Shown: positions 54,148 through 63,006, counted from the first letter of the stretch. The stretch: DNA of 64,000 bases from Streptomyces sp. B1I3 (GCF_030816615.1 NZ_JAUSYD010000001.1:5788501-5852500); one strand, 5' to 3'. Made by a program: numbers and translations. The notes: generated by a model not told the origin, from the sequence alone.

Positions 54148-55196
54148 GTAGCCAAGAGATTTCAGAAGAGGGCCTGCCCGCAGAGCAGGACACCGCGCAC
54201 GGCGCGGTAGCGGTCGCGGACGATCCGTTCGCCGACCCGGGGCTGCCGGCCCACAGGCCGCGCATCCAGGACATCGACGAACGGGCTGCCAAGCGCTCCG
54301 AGCGCGCCGTCGCCCTCATGTTCACGCTGTCCATGCTGGCGACGGTCGGCTTCATCGCCTCCTACGTCATCTTCCCGGTCGACAGGATCGTCTACATCTG
54401 GCCGTTCGGCCACATCAGCGCGCTCAACTTCTCGCTGGGTCTGACCCTGGGGCTGGCGCTGTTCCTCATCGGCGCGGGCGCCGTCCACTGGGCGCGCACC
54501 CTGATGTCCGACGTGGAGGTCGCCGACGACCGGCACGCCATCGAGGCGACGCCGGAGGTCAAGGCGAAGGTCCTCGCGGACTTCGCGGACGGTGCCCGGG
54601 AGTCCGCGATCGGACGGCGCAAGCTGATCCGCAACACCATGTTCGGCGCGCTGGCCCTGGTGCCGCTCTCCGGTGTGGTGCTGCTGCGCGACCTCGGTCC
54701 GCTGCCGGAGAAGAAGCTCCGCAAGACCATGTGGGCCAAGGGCAAGCAGCTCGTCAACATGAACACCATGGAGCCGCTGCGTCCCGAGGACGTCGTCGTC
54801 GGTTCGCTGACCTTCGCCATGCCCGAGGGCCTGGAGGAGGACGCGCACGACTTCCAGACGCAGATCGCCAAGGCCGCTCTGATGATCGTCCGCATCGAGC
54901 CGGACGACATCAAGAACAAGCGGCAGCGTGAGTGGGCCCACGAGGGAATCGTGGCCTTCTCCAAGATCTGCACCCACGTCGGCTGTCCCATCAGCCTCTA
55001 CGAGCAGCAGACACACCACGTCCTCTGCCCGTGCCACCAGTCCACCTTCGACCTCTCCGACGGCGCCCGCGTCATCTTCGGCCCGGCCGGTCACCCCCTT
55101 CCGCAGCTGCGGATCGGTGTGAACAGCGAGGGCAACCTCGAGGCGCTCGGCGACTTCGCAGAGCCCGTCGGTCCTGCCTTCTGGGAGCGCGGATGA
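54144..55196 (+). CDS. qcrA: Rieske iron-sulfur subunit of the bcc complex
   Basis: 350 residues. Three membrane helices (about 55-77, 88-112 and 166-182), the actinobacterial arrangement, rather than one. The [2Fe-2S] ligands are Cys276, His278, Cys295 and His298, with the disulfide pair Cys281/Cys297 (CTHVGC ... CPCH). It oxidises menaquinol together with QcrB. It overlaps both neighbours by ATGA. Confidence 0.97.
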   Translation: MSSQEISEEGLPAEQDTAHGAVAVADDPFADPGLPAHRPRIQDIDERAAKRSERAVALMFTLSMLATVGFIASYVIFPVDRIVYIWPFGHISALNFSLGLTLGLALFLIGAGAVHWARTLMSDVEVADDRHAIEATPEVKAKVLADFADGARESAIGRRKLIRNTMFGALALVPLSGVVLLRDLGPLPEKKLRKTMWAKGKQLVNMNTMEPLRPEDVVVGSLTFAMPEGLEEDAHDFQTQIAKAALMIVRIEPDDIKNKRQREWAHEGIVAFSKICTHVGCPISLYEQQTHHVLCPCHQSTFDLSDGARVIFGPAGHPLPQLRIGVNSEGNLEALGDFAEPVGPAFWERG

Positions 55197-56818
55197 GTAC
55201 TGTGACAGACACGAAGCGCAAGGCACCCGCCGGTGAGCGGGTGGCCGACTGGGCGGACGGCCGACTGGGCATCTACGGCCTGGCCAAGTCCAACATGCGC
55301 AAGATCTTCCCGGACCACTGGTCCTTCATGCTGGGTGAGATCTGCCTCTACAGCTTCATCATCATCATCCTCACGGGTGTGTATCTGACGCTGTTCTTCC
55401 ACCCCAGCATGAACGAGGTCGTGTACCACGGCTCGTACGAGCCGATGCAGGGCATCCGGATGTCCGAGGCCTACGCCTCGACGCTGGACATCAGCTTCGA
55501 CGTCCGCGGTGGTCTGCTGGTCCGGCAGATCCACCACTGGGCAGCGGTGATCTTCCTCGCCGGCATGTTCGTGCACATGTTCCGGGTGTTCTTCACCGGC
55601 GCGTACCGCAAGCCGCGTGAGATCAACTGGCTGTTCGGCTTCCTGCTGTTCGTCCTCGGCATGTTCACCGGGTTCACCGGCTACTCCCTCCCGGACGACC
55701 TGCTCTCCGGTACGGGTGTGCGCTTCACCCAGGGCGCCATCCTGTCGATGCCGATCGTCGGTACGTACATCTCGATGTTCCTGTTCGGCGGGGAGTTCCC
55801 CGGGACCGACATCATCGCGAGGTTCTACTCGATCCACATCCTGCTGCTGCCGGGCATCATGCTCGGGCTCGTGGTCGGCCACCTCATCCTGGTCTTCTTC
55901 CACAAGCACACGCAGTTCGCCGGACCGGGCAAGACGAACAAGAACGTCGTCGGCATGCCCCTGCTGCCGGTGTACATGGCCAAGGCCGGCGGGTTCTTCT
56001 TCCTGGTCTTCGGTTTCATCTCGATCATCGCGGCCATCGCCTCGATCAACCCGATCTGGGCGCTCGGCCCCTACCGTCCCGACCAGGTGTCCACGGGCGC
56101 CCAGCCGGACTGGTACATGGGATTCGCCGAAGGCTTCGTCCGGGTCATGCCCGGCTGGGAGATCAACCTCTGGGGCCACACGCTGGTCCTGGGCGTACTC
56201 ATCCCGCTGGTCCTGTTCGGCGTGATCCTCGCCGCGCTGGCGCTCTACCCGTTCATCGAGTCCTGGATCACCGGGGACAAGCGCGAGCACCACATCCTGG
56301 ACAAGCCGCGCAACGCCCCGACGCGTACGGCGCTCGGTGTCGCCTGGGTGACGATCTACTTCGTCATGCTGATCGGCGGCGGCAACGACATCTGGGCGAC
56401 CCACTTCAGCCTGTCGCTCAACGCGATCAGCTGGTTCGTCCGGATCGCCTTCTTCGTCGGCCCGGTCCTGGCGTTCATCGCCACCCGGCGGATCTGCCTC
56501 GGCCTCCAGCGCCGGGACAAGGAGAAGGTGCTGCACGGGCGCGAGTCCGGCACCATCAAGCGCCTGCCGCACGGTGAGTTCGTGGAGATCCACGAGCCGC
56601 TCAGCCCGGGGCAGCTGCACACGCTCACGGCGCACGAGCAGTACAAGCCGCTCGAACTCGGCCCGACGGTCGACGCGAACGGCGTCGAGCGCAAGCCGTC
56701 GGCCCTGCAGAAGCTGCGGGCCAGGCTCAGCAGGAGCTACTACGGCGAGGGCAACCAGATCGCCAAGCCCACCGCCGAGGAGTACAAGGAGATCACCAGC
56801 GGCCACGGCCACCACTGA
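55193..56818 (+). CDS. qcrB: Cytochrome b subunit of the bcc complex
   Basis: 541 residues. Haem b ligands lie in [21 protein letters not shown] and [19 protein letters not shown], and PDWY takes the place of the PEWY quinol-oxidation motif. The helices continue to about residue 430, followed by a charged cytoplasmic C-terminal extension of about 110 residues typical of actinobacteria. It overlaps qcrA by ATGA and is followed by a 13-bp terminator. Confidence 0.97.
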   Translation: MSTVTDTKRKAPAGERVADWADGRLGIYGLAKSNMRKIFPDHWSFMLGEICLYSFIIIILTGVYLTLFFHPSMNEVVYHGSYEPMQGIRMSEAYASTLDISFDVRGGLLVRQIHHWAAVIFLAGMFVHMFRVFFTGAYRKPREINWLFGFLLFVLGMFTGFTGYSLPDDLLSGTGVRFTQGAILSMPIVGTYISMFLFGGEFPGTDIIARFYSIHILLLPGIMLGLVVGHLILVFFHKHTQFAGPGKTNKNVVGMPLLPVYMAKAGGFFFLVFGFISIIAAIASINPIWALGPYRPDQVSTGAQPDWYMGFAEGFVRVMPGWEINLWGHTLVLGVLIPLVLFGVILAALALYPFIESWITGDKREHHILDKPRNAPTRTALGVAWVTIYFVMLIGGGNDIWATHFSLSLNAISWFVRIAFFVGPVLAFIATRRICLGLQRRDKEKVLHGRESGTIKRLPHGEFVEIHEPLSPGQLHTLTAHEQYKPLELGPTVDANGVERKPSALQKLRARLSRSYYGEGNQIAKPTAEEYKEITSGHGHH

Positions 56819-56843
56819 TCGACCCAGCTGAACGCCACAGCGG

Positions 56844-56872
56844 GAGCCCCGTCCATCCGATGGACGGGGCTC
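56844..56872 (+). terminator. Terminator after ctaE-qcrCAB
   Basis: GAGCCCCGTCCAT (56844-56856) pairs with ATGGACGGGGCTC (56860-56872), 3-nt loop, followed by TTCG. Confidence 0.88.
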
Positions 56873-56940
56873 TTCGCCGTCCCGGGGGCTGGATAGGGTG
56901 GAGGCATCATCCCTATCGGCTGTGGACCCAGGAGCGGACC

Positions 56941-58005
56941 ATGAACGTTGTGACCCCGGACGGCGGCGACAGCGTGGCGGCCCGTACCTGGCCCGGCGTG
57001 CTGACCCCCCTCCTGCGCGGCGAGGACCTGACCACCGAGGACACCGCGTGGGCCATGGACCGCATCATGAGCGGCGAGGCCACCGACGTACAGATCGCCG
57101 GCTTCGCGGTCGCGCTGCGCGCCAAGGGGGAGACCGTCCAGGAGGTCACCGGCCTCGTGCGCGCGATGTACGAGCACGCCCACACCGTCCACGTGCCCGG
57201 CCGCACCGTCGACATCGTGGGTACGGGCGGCGACATGGCCAAGACGGTGAACATCTCCACCATGTCGGCGATCGTCGTCGCCGGGACCGGCGCCAAGGTC
57301 GTCAAGCACGGCAACCGCGCCTCGTCCTCGGCCAGCGGTGCCTCCGACGTCCTGGAGAAGCTCGGCGTCAACCTCGAACTCACCCCGCAGCGCGTCGTCG
57401 AGGTCGCCGAGGAAGCGGGCATCACCTTCTGCTTCGCCGTGAAGTTCCACCCCGCCCTGCGCCACGCGGCGCGGGCCCGCAAGGAGCTGGGCACGCAGAC
57501 CACCTTCAACATCCTGGGCCCGCTCACCAATCCCGCCCAGGTGCGCTCCCAGGCCATCGGGGTCGCCGACGCGAGGATGGCGCCCATCGTCGCCGGTGTA
57601 CTCGCCGAGCGGGGGAACTCCGCGCTCGTCTTCCGCGGCGACGACGGCCTGGACGAGCTGACGACGACGGCGACCTCGCGGGTCTGGATCGTGCGGGACG
57701 GCACCGTCCGCGAGGAGCCGTTCGACCCGCGCGACGTCGGCCTCGAACTGGTGCCCGTGGAGGCGCTGCGCGGCGCGGACGCCTCGTACAACGCAGACGT
57801 CGCCCGGCGGCTGCTGGACGGGGAGAGAGGGCCGGTGCGCGACGCCGTGCTGCTCAACTCGGCCGCCGCGCTCGTCGCGCTGGACCAGGGTGAGGGGACG
57901 CTCGTCGAACAGCTCGCCGCGGGGATCGCGCGGGCCGCCGAGTCGATCGACTCCGGCGCGGCCAAGCGTGCGCTGGAGCGATGGGTGACGGCGAGCCACG
58001 CCTGA
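56941..58005 (+). CDS. trpD: Anthranilate phosphoribosyltransferase
   Basis: 354 residues. Adds phosphoribose to anthranilate in tryptophan synthesis. Motifs are [17 protein letters not shown] (PRPP binding), [15 protein letters not shown] and the LGPLTNPA loop. AGGAG 7 nt before ATG 56941 sets the start; TAGGGT near 56893 is a possible -10. No other trp gene adjoins. From memory trpD also follows the qcr genes in mycobacteria. A hairpin lies 20 bp after the stop. Confidence 0.96.
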   Translation: MNVVTPDGGDSVAARTWPGVLTPLLRGEDLTTEDTAWAMDRIMSGEATDVQIAGFAVALRAKGETVQEVTGLVRAMYEHAHTVHVPGRTVDIVGTGGDMAKTVNISTMSAIVVAGTGAKVVKHGNRASSSASGASDVLEKLGVNLELTPQRVVEVAEEAGITFCFAVKFHPALRHAARARKELGTQTTFNILGPLTNPAQVRSQAIGVADARMAPIVAGVLAERGNSALVFRGDDGLDELTTTATSRVWIVRDGTVREEPFDPRDVGLELVPVEALRGADASYNADVARRLLDGERGPVRDAVLLNSAAALVALDQGEGTLVEQLAAGIARAAESIDSGAAKRALERWVTASHA

Positions 58006-58024
58006 AGCGGCACCGTGTGAGGCG

Positions 58025-58053
58025 GGGCGCAGTCCGGATCGCGGACTGCGCCC
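58025..58053 (+). terminator. Terminator after trpD
   Basis: GGGCGCAGTCCG (58025-58036) pairs with CGGACTGCGCCC (58042-58053), 5-nt loop; it abuts the next promoter. Confidence 0.85.
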
Positions 58054-58081
58054 TTGCGCATGCGGGCAGGTATGGCAAGAT
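58054..58081 (+). promoter_or_regulatory. Candidate promoter of the SAM-IV leader
   Basis: TTGCGC (58054-58059), a 16-bp spacer and CAAGAT (58076-58081). Initiation would fall at about 58088, right at the 5' edge of the riboswitch. Confidence 0.55.
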
Positions 58082-58089
58082 GCTGCGCA

Positions 58090-58208
58090 GGTCATGAGTG
58101 ACAGCGACTACGGCCCCGGCCCGCTGTCCGGCAACCCTCCGTCCGTGGCGGGGTGCCCCGGGTGAAGACCGGGCCGTAGGCAGCGAGGTCTGCGGCAAGC
58201 GCGGGCCC
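58090..58208 (+). ncRNA. SAM-IV riboswitch
   Basis: About 119 nt matching the actinobacterial SAM-IV aptamer. Recognisable conserved blocks are GGTCATGAGTG (58090-58100), the ACAGCG...CGCTGT stem, CCGGCAACCCTCC (58128-58140), GGCGGGGTGCCCCGGGTGA (58147-58165) closing with AGACC, and the 3' GCGGCAAGCGCGGG (58192-58205). The GGCCC loop and GGGCC downstream can form the pseudoknot. It senses S-adenosylmethionine and should repress the downstream PLP-enzyme gene when SAM is plentiful. Confidence 0.93.
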
Positions 58209-58380
58209 CTCGGCGTCCTTTGACGCCACCCCTTGGGGTCCTGGTCCCAGGGAGCCTCTTGTGAGCAAGCGAATGCGATAGGGCGCGACGCCCTCCTCCG
58301 CACACCCCTTTTCCTTCCTTCCCCGTGCTGCCGCGTACCCGCCGGCGCGAGGATGTCGCCTGCCTTTACGGGAGTTCGCC
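58209..58380 (+). promoter_or_regulatory. Expression platform and leader of the SufS-like gene
   Basis: Three short hairpins follow the aptamer: GGCGTC/GACGCC (58212-58227), ACCCC/GGGGT (58228-58239) and CCTGG/CCAGG (58240-58251). Then come GGGAG (58250-58254), a tiny ORF GTG...TAG (58261-58281, MSKRMR) and a GGGCG/CGCCC hairpin (58281-58293). The main gene has its own GGGAG at 58370-58374, 6 nt before ATG 58381. The mini-ORF is in frame with the main gene. Confidence 0.55.
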
Positions 58381-59757
58381 ATGTCTGTCTCCACCGCTGC
58401 CGTCGACCAGTCCATTTGTGCCCCGCTGCCGGTTCTGGGTGCGGATGTCACCGTTCCGCTCGTGACGGGCGGGGACGTCACCTATGCCGCCCTGGACTAC
58501 GCGGCGAGCGCACCGGCGCTCCAGCGGGTGTGGGACGACGTGGCGGCCTACGCCCCGTACTACGGCAGCGTGCACCGTGGTGCCGGCTACCTCTCCCAGC
58601 TCTCCACCGACCTCTTCGAGAGCAGCCGGGCCTCCGTCGCGGAGTTCCTCGGCTGCCGGGCGGACGACCAGGTGGTCTTCACCCGGTCCACCACCGACTC
58701 CCTCAACCTGCTGGCCGCCGTACTGCCCGCCGACTGCCAGGTGTTCGTGTTCGAGACCGAGCACCACGCCTCCCTGCTGCCCTGGCGGGACGCCCGGGTG
58801 ACCTACCTCGACGCCCCGCGCACCCCGGCCCAGGCCGTCGCGACGCTGGAGCGTGCGCTGGCGGGCCGCGCCCCCTACGGGCCCGCACTGGTCTGTGTGA
58901 CGGGCGCATCCAACGTCACCGGCGAGCTGTGGCCGGTGGAGGAGCTGGCTGCCGCCGCCCACGCCCACGGCGCACGGATCGTGCTCGACGCGGCGCAGCT
59001 GGCGCCCCACCACCCGGTGGACATCACCGAACTGGACGTCGACTGGGTCGCCTTCTCCGGACACAAGCTGTACGCGCCGTTCGGCTCGGGCGTGCTCGCG
59101 GGGCGGGCCGACTGGCTGCGGGACGCGGAGCCGTACCTCGCGGGCGGCGGAGCCTCCCGCAAGGTCGCCCGGCGCACCGACGGCGGGGTGGACGTGGAGT
59201 GGCACACCACCGCGGCGCGGCACGAGGCGGGATCGCCCAACGTCATCGGCGTCTACTCGATCGCCGCGGCCTGCAAGGCCCTGACGGAGGCCGGGTTCGA
59301 CCGGCTGGTCGAGCGTGAGCAGCACCTGGTGGCCCGTGTCCTCGAGGGCCTGGCCGAGGTTCCCGAGGTGCGGGTGCTCTCGCTGTTCGGCGACGAGGCC
59401 CCCAGGGTCGGTGTGATCTCCTTCGTCGTCGAGGGCTGGAACAGCTCGCACTTCGCCGCCGCGCTCTCCGCGGAGTACGGCATCGGGGTGCGGGACGGCC
59501 TGTTCTGCGCGCACCCGCTCGTCCGTACCCTGCTGGGCGGCGAGGCGCAGGACCCGGGCGAGTGCGGCGCGCCGGACGCCGAGCCGGGGGAGAGGTCCCT
59601 CAACGCCATCCGGGTGAGCTTCGGGGCCGGTACCCCGGACGAGCACATCGAGCGTTTCCTGGGGGCCGTCCGTGAGCTCGTGCGCACGGGCGCCCGCTGG
59701 ACCTACCGCACCGAGGACGGCCGCTGTGTCCCGGACCGGGGCGCGGCCCAGGTCTGA
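58381..59757 (+). CDS. SufS-like class V aminotransferase / cysteine desulfurase family enzyme under SAM-IV control
   Basis: 458 residues of the class V PLP fold: VFTRSTTDSLNLL, ETEHHASLLPW (His129 stacks on PLP), VLDAAQ (Asp203) and the Schiff-base Lys229 in AFSGHKLYAPFGSG. Cys376 in VRDGLFCAHPL lies where SufS/CsdA enzymes have their catalytic Cys (RxGHHCAQPL), though flanking residues differ. It may therefore be a desulfurase or lyase acting on a sulfur amino acid; control by a SAM riboswitch supports a role in methionine/cysteine supply. The exact reaction is unknown. A 20-bp terminator follows. Confidence 0.87.
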   Translation: MSVSTAAVDQSICAPLPVLGADVTVPLVTGGDVTYAALDYAASAPALQRVWDDVAAYAPYYGSVHRGAGYLSQLSTDLFESSRASVAEFLGCRADDQVVFTRSTTDSLNLLAAVLPADCQVFVFETEHHASLLPWRDARVTYLDAPRTPAQAVATLERALAGRAPYGPALVCVTGASNVTGELWPVEELAAAAHAHGARIVLDAAQLAPHHPVDITELDVDWVAFSGHKLYAPFGSGVLAGRADWLRDAEPYLAGGGASRKVARRTDGGVDVEWHTTAARHEAGSPNVIGVYSIAAACKALTEAGFDRLVEREQHLVARVLEGLAEVPEVRVLSLFGDEAPRVGVISFVVEGWNSSHFAAALSAEYGIGVRDGLFCAHPLVRTLLGGEAQDPGECGAPDAEPGERSLNAIRVSFGAGTPDEHIERFLGAVRELVRTGARWTYRTEDGRCVPDRGAAQV

Positions 59758-59767
59758 CCGGAGCGGA

Positions 59768-59820
59768 TGCGGCTCCGGCCGGGCACGTGAGGCGGTGCCC
59801 CGTGCCCGGCCGGAGCCGCA
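59768..59820. terminator. Bidirectional terminator, SufS-like gene / RAM-domain gene
   Basis: A perfect 20-bp stem (59768-59787 with 59801-59820, TGCGGCTCCGG...) and a 13-nt loop between convergent genes. Confidence 0.9.
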
Positions 59821-59836
59821 CGCCGTCCGCCCCGGG

Positions 59837-59897
59837 GCCTCAGGAGCCGAGTCGACGCCTCAGGAGCCGAGCCGATGCCTCAGGCGTCGAGACCGAT
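59837..59897. repeat. 20-bp tandem repeat covering the end of the RAM-domain gene
   Basis: Units at 59837-59856 and 59857-59876 (GCCTCAGGAGCCGAG + TCGAC/CCGAT) and a third, diverged, at 59877-59897. The third contains the stop codon of the adjacent gene; each unit has a TGA on the reverse strand. Confidence 0.8.
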
Positions 59898-60161
59898 GGC
59901 GAAGGCCGCCTCGAGGTCGTGCTGCGAGTACGTACGGAAGGCGACATGGGTGTCGGTGCCCTCGACGCCGGGGATCTTGCTGATGCGGCCGGGGATGACG
60001 TCGGCCAGGTCGTCGTGCCTGGCCACCCGGACCATGGCGATCAGGTCGTACGTGCCGGTGACCGAGAAGACCTCGCTGACGCTGTCCAGCGCGGCGATGG
60101 CCTCGGCGATCTCGGGAATCCGGTCCACGCTGGTTTTGATGAGCACGATCGCGGTGATCAC
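59880..60161 (-). CDS. Stand-alone Lrp/AsnC ligand-binding (RAM) domain protein
   Basis: 93 residues matching only the C-terminal RAM domain of Lrp/AsnC regulators (ITAIVLIKTSVDRIPEIAEAI; VTGTYDLIAMVRV; VEGTDTHVAF), with no DNA-binding domain. Such proteins bind amino acids and oligomerise, possibly modulating full-length Lrp proteins. GTG 60161 overlaps the rhomboid stop as GTGA, so the two are co-translated. The 3' end lies in a tandem repeat. Confidence 0.88.
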   Translation of the reverse strand: MITAIVLIKTSVDRIPEIAEAIAALDSVSEVFSVTGTYDLIAMVRVARHDDLADVIPGRISKIPGVEGTDTHVAFRTYSQHDLEAAFAIGLDA

Positions 60162-60928
60162 GGCTGGCTTTCTCCCTCGGTGGCCGTGGCTGGAGACTTC
60201 ACTCTAGAGCCTCCCACCGGGGCCCCACCCCGGTAGCGTCCCCAGGCGTAGAGGAACCCGGCGGCGAACCCCGCCACGTGGGCGAGGTAGGCCACGCCCG
60301 GGCCGCTCCCCGCGCTCCGGGCGGCCAGCCACTGCAGTACGAACCAGAAGACGAGCACGACCCAGGCGGGGAAGCGCAGCGGCAGGAAGAACAGGAACGG
60401 GAAGAGGCTGGTGACCCGGGCGCGGGGGAAGAGGTACAGGAACGCGCCCAGTACCGCCGAGATCGCGCCCGACGCGCCCACCAGGGTCTGGTCCGAGCCG
60501 GAGTGCGCGACGGCGTAGACCACCAGGGCGAAGTAGCCGCAGCAGACGTAGAAGAAGGCGAATTCGACACGGCCCATGCGTTCCTCGGCCATCGCGCCGA
60601 ACACGTACAGGAAGAGCATGTTGCCCAGCAGGTGCAGCCAGCTGCCGTGGACGAAGAGCGCGGTCAGCGGGGTGAGCAGCGCGTGTGCGGAGCCGGTCCG
60701 CAACTCACTGGGGATCACGCCCCACCGTTCGAAGTACCCGGCCTGGGCGGCCAGCAAGGCGTCCGTGCCGCCGCCGCGGGAAAGACCGAACCCGGAGAGC
60801 GGGCTGACCAGGAAGACGGCGCTGCACAGGGCGATGAGCCCGTACGTGACCGGTCCGCTGCCCGCCGCGGCAGCCGCCGCGACATCTCCGGCCCGCTTCC
60901 GCCAGTCGACATGCCGCCATTCGGTCAC
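60158..60928 (-). CDS. Rhomboid-family intramembrane serine protease
   Basis: 256 residues with six membrane helices. Catalytic Ser153 in GASGAIS and His217 in AYLAHVAGF, with the oxyanion residues His99 and Asn103 in WLHLLGNMLF. It cleaves membrane helices of unknown substrates. I use GTG 60928 (VTEWRHVDWRKR); CATGCT 6 nt upstream suggests a leaderless start. It is the first gene of an operon with the RAM-domain protein. Confidence 0.9.
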   Translation of the reverse strand: MTEWRHVDWRKRAGDVAAAAAAGSGPVTYGLIALCSAVFLVSPLSGFGLSRGGGTDALLAAQAGYFERWGVIPSELRTGSAHALLTPLTALFVHGSWLHLLGNMLFLYVFGAMAEERMGRVEFAFFYVCCGYFALVVYAVAHSGSDQTLVGASGAISAVLGAFLYLFPRARVTSLFPFLFFLPLRFPAWVVLVFWFVLQWLAARSAGSGPGVAYLAHVAGFAAGFLYAWGRYRGGAPVGGSRVKSPATATEGESQP

Positions 60929-61095
60929 GTACAGAGCATGACGTACCGGGGGAGAACAGGACGGACCGCCTCGCCGTATTGAGGGGAATCCACAAGGCCG
61001 TAGGGTTGCCGCAGAACATCGCAGTTCGACGACGCACCGCGAGATCGAAGCCTGGTACGCACGAGACTCGACGAACGACGAAAGAGGACGCAACG

Positions 61096-61338
61096 ATGAC
61101 GACGGTTCCCCAGCCGACGGACGGGACCCGCTGGCGCTGCACGCTCTGCGGCAATCTCACCCGTTTCGATGTGACGCGCTCCTCCAAGGTCGTGGAGTAC
61201 GTGCATCTCGACCTGGCCGGGGAGTCGAGTGTCGAGGAGCGCGAGGTGGTCAGTGAGACCATCGAGTCGGTGCGCTGCCGCTGGTGCAACGCGGTCGACC
61301 AGATCGAGCTGGTCGACAGGCCGGGTGCCGACTCCTGA
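61096..61338 (+). CDS. Small zinc-ribbon protein
   Basis: 80 residues with two CxxC knuckles (WRCTLCGNLTRF near 14 and VRCRWCNAV near 65), which probably bind one zinc ion as a ribbon. The middle is acidic. Possible roles are RNA or protein binding; no assignment is possible. GAGG lies about 10 nt before ATG 61096. The NYN-domain gene begins 34 bp downstream on the same strand, so the two probably share a transcript. Confidence 0.8.
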   Translation: MTTVPQPTDGTRWRCTLCGNLTRFDVTRSSKVVEYVHLDLAGESSVEEREVVSETIESVRCRWCNAVDQIELVDRPGADS

Positions 61339-61372
61339 CGGGGCCGTGCGCACAGACATGTTGGGGTGATGG

Positions 61373-62737
61373 ATGGTGGAGCAGCCGACAGGCGGCGCCG
61401 AACCGGCCGATGCGGCCGACGGCGTCGTGGAGTCGCTCGACCGTCCGCTGCCCGAGGGCGTACGCCGCAGGGTCGTGGCCCTGGTCTCCGAAGCCTTCGG
61501 CGGCCTGACAATCGCCGAACTCCCACCGCAGCTGCGGCAGTACGCCCGGTTCACCCCGAGCAGGCGGGTCAAGTTCGCGGGTAACGCGATGGCGGCCGCG
61601 CTGGAGAGCGATCCGGTGTTCCGCCGGCGCATCGGCGAGCGGATCGGCCGGAGCCAGCCTGAGCTGGCCGGACCCCTGGAGACCGGCGCGCCGCCCGCCG
61701 CGGCCGACCCCGTCGACGTGGCCGCGGCCGCCTACGTGCTCCGGCCGCCCGGCTGGGTCAAGCTGGTGACCGCCGCCGGCGAGGAGGCCCAGCGGGCCGA
61801 CGCCGAGCGGGTGGACGAGGAGACGCGGCGCGAGCTGGAGAGGCTGCGCGAGGAGCTCGACCGGGCCCGTGCCCAGACCAGGAGCGAGACCGAACGGCTG
61901 CGCGCGGAGCTCGACGCCTCCCGCAAGGAGGCCGAATCCCTGCAGCGCAAACTGCGCAGTGCGCTCAGCGAGGTCAAGCGCGGCGAGGCCGCGCTGCGCA
62001 AGGGCGCGGCGGAGGCCGACGCCGTGCGCGCCGAGGCCGCCGCCCAGGTCTCCGCCGCGGAGAGCGAGTCCCGGCGCCTCAAGGCGCGCCTGGCCGAGGC
62101 GGAGGCCTCGGTGGAGGCGAGCCGCAGGGCGGCCAGGGAGGGGCGCTCCGTCGAGGACATGCGGCTCCGGCTGCTCCTGGACACCGTGCTCGACGCGGCC
62201 CAGGGGCTCCGTCGTGAGCTGGCCCTGCCGCCCTCCTCGATCCGCCCGGCCGACGGCGTCGAGGCCGTCGAGCCCGGCCGGATGTCACCGAAGGACATCG
62301 CGGCCAGGGCCCTTTCGGAGACCGATCCGGCCCTGCTCGACCAGTTGCTCGCCCTGCCGCAGGCCCACCTGATCGTCGACGGCTACAACGTCACCAAGAC
62401 CGGCTATCCGCAGATGCCCCTGGAGAAGCAGCGGTTGCGTCTCCTGGGCGGGCTCTCCGTCCTCGCGGCGCAGACGGGGGCCGAGATGACCTGCGTGTTC
62501 GACGGTGCCGAGCTCGCGGCCCCGGTCCTGCTCGCCCCGCCACGCGGGGTGCGGGTCCTGTTCAGCAAGGCGGGGGTCACCGCGGACGAGCTGATCAGGC
62601 AACTGGCGCGTGCGGAACCGGTGGGCAGGCCCGTCGTGGTGGTGTCGACCGACCGCGAAGTGGCCGACGGTGTGGCGAAGGCCGGTGCCAGACCGGTCGC
62701 GTCCGCCTTGCTCCTCAAGCGCCTTTCGCGCGTCTAG
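61373..62737 (+). CDS. NYN-domain (YacP-like) ribonuclease with long coiled coil
   Basis: 454 residues. An N-terminal helical region (about 25-85, LPEGVRRRVVALVSEAFGGL) is followed by a continuous, highly charged coiled coil (about 140-270). The C-terminal PIN-like NYN domain (about 331-454) begins HLIVDGYNVTKTGYP with its first catalytic Asp, then FDGAEL and VVVSTDREVADGV with further acidic residues. NYN domains cut structured RNA, as in YacP/Rae1. The coiled coil suggests oligomerisation or ribosome or membrane tethering. The zinc-ribbon gene upstream is a likely partner. Confidence 0.88.
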   Translation: MVEQPTGGAEPADAADGVVESLDRPLPEGVRRRVVALVSEAFGGLTIAELPPQLRQYARFTPSRRVKFAGNAMAAALESDPVFRRRIGERIGRSQPELAGPLETGAPPAAADPVDVAAAAYVLRPPGWVKLVTAAGEEAQRADAERVDEETRRELERLREELDRARAQTRSETERLRAELDASRKEAESLQRKLRSALSEVKRGEAALRKGAAEADAVRAEAAAQVSAAESESRRLKARLAEAEASVEASRRAAREGRSVEDMRLRLLLDTVLDAAQGLRRELALPPSSIRPADGVEAVEPGRMSPKDIAARALSETDPALLDQLLALPQAHLIVDGYNVTKTGYPQMPLEKQRLRLLGGLSVLAAQTGAEMTCVFDGAELAAPVLLAPPRGVRVLFSKAGVTADELIRQLARAEPVGRPVVVVSTDREVADGVAKAGARPVASALLLKRLSRV

Positions 62738-62860
62738 TGCGAGATGTATGGCAATGGGCGGCTTGCCGGACTCCAGGGAACGTACCGTCAAATCCCGGCT
62801 ACACGCCGTGTGATGAAAGTAAAGATGTGCCTGGTGTGACGAGATTTTTCCTGTGAGGAT

Positions 62861-62890
62861 TTGAACTGATCACAAGATGGTCACTAGGGT
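62861..62890 (+). promoter_or_regulatory. Promoter of the NlpC/P60 gene
   Basis: TTGAAC (62861-62866), an 18-bp spacer and TAGGGT (62885-62890), in an AT-rich stretch. Transcription would start near 62897, giving a leader of about 135 nt. Confidence 0.75.
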
Positions 62891-62944
62891 CAGGCCTCGA
62901 ACCTTCGCACGGTTGATTGCCCACCCGGGGTGACAGCGAAGGAA

Positions 62945-63006
62945 CCGCCGAGTCCGTGACGTGCACGGAGCCGGGGATCCCCCTCCCCCCACAGCCCGGT
63001 AGGCGG
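62945..63006 (+). ncRNA. Shortened c-di-AMP (ydaO/yuaA)-like leader element
   Basis: The outer helix CCGCC (62945-62949) / GGCGG (63002-63006) encloses GAGTCCG-TGACGTG-CACGGAGCCGGGGA, resembling the 5' half of the ydaO aptamer, and ACAGCCCGGTAGGC, resembling its 3' end. The central part, with the usual GGGGTGAATC block, is missing. In Streptomyces c-di-AMP riboswitches are known before cell-wall hydrolase genes, which supports the idea, but binding cannot be assumed. Confidence 0.42.

Noticed and set aside
58090-58208. Interpretation as SAM-I (S-box) or a cobalamin aptamer
   Set aside because: The GGTCATGAGTG opening, GGTGCCCCGGGTGA core and 3' GCGGCAAGCGCGG block are SAM-IV features; S-box kink-turn and T-box features are lacking.
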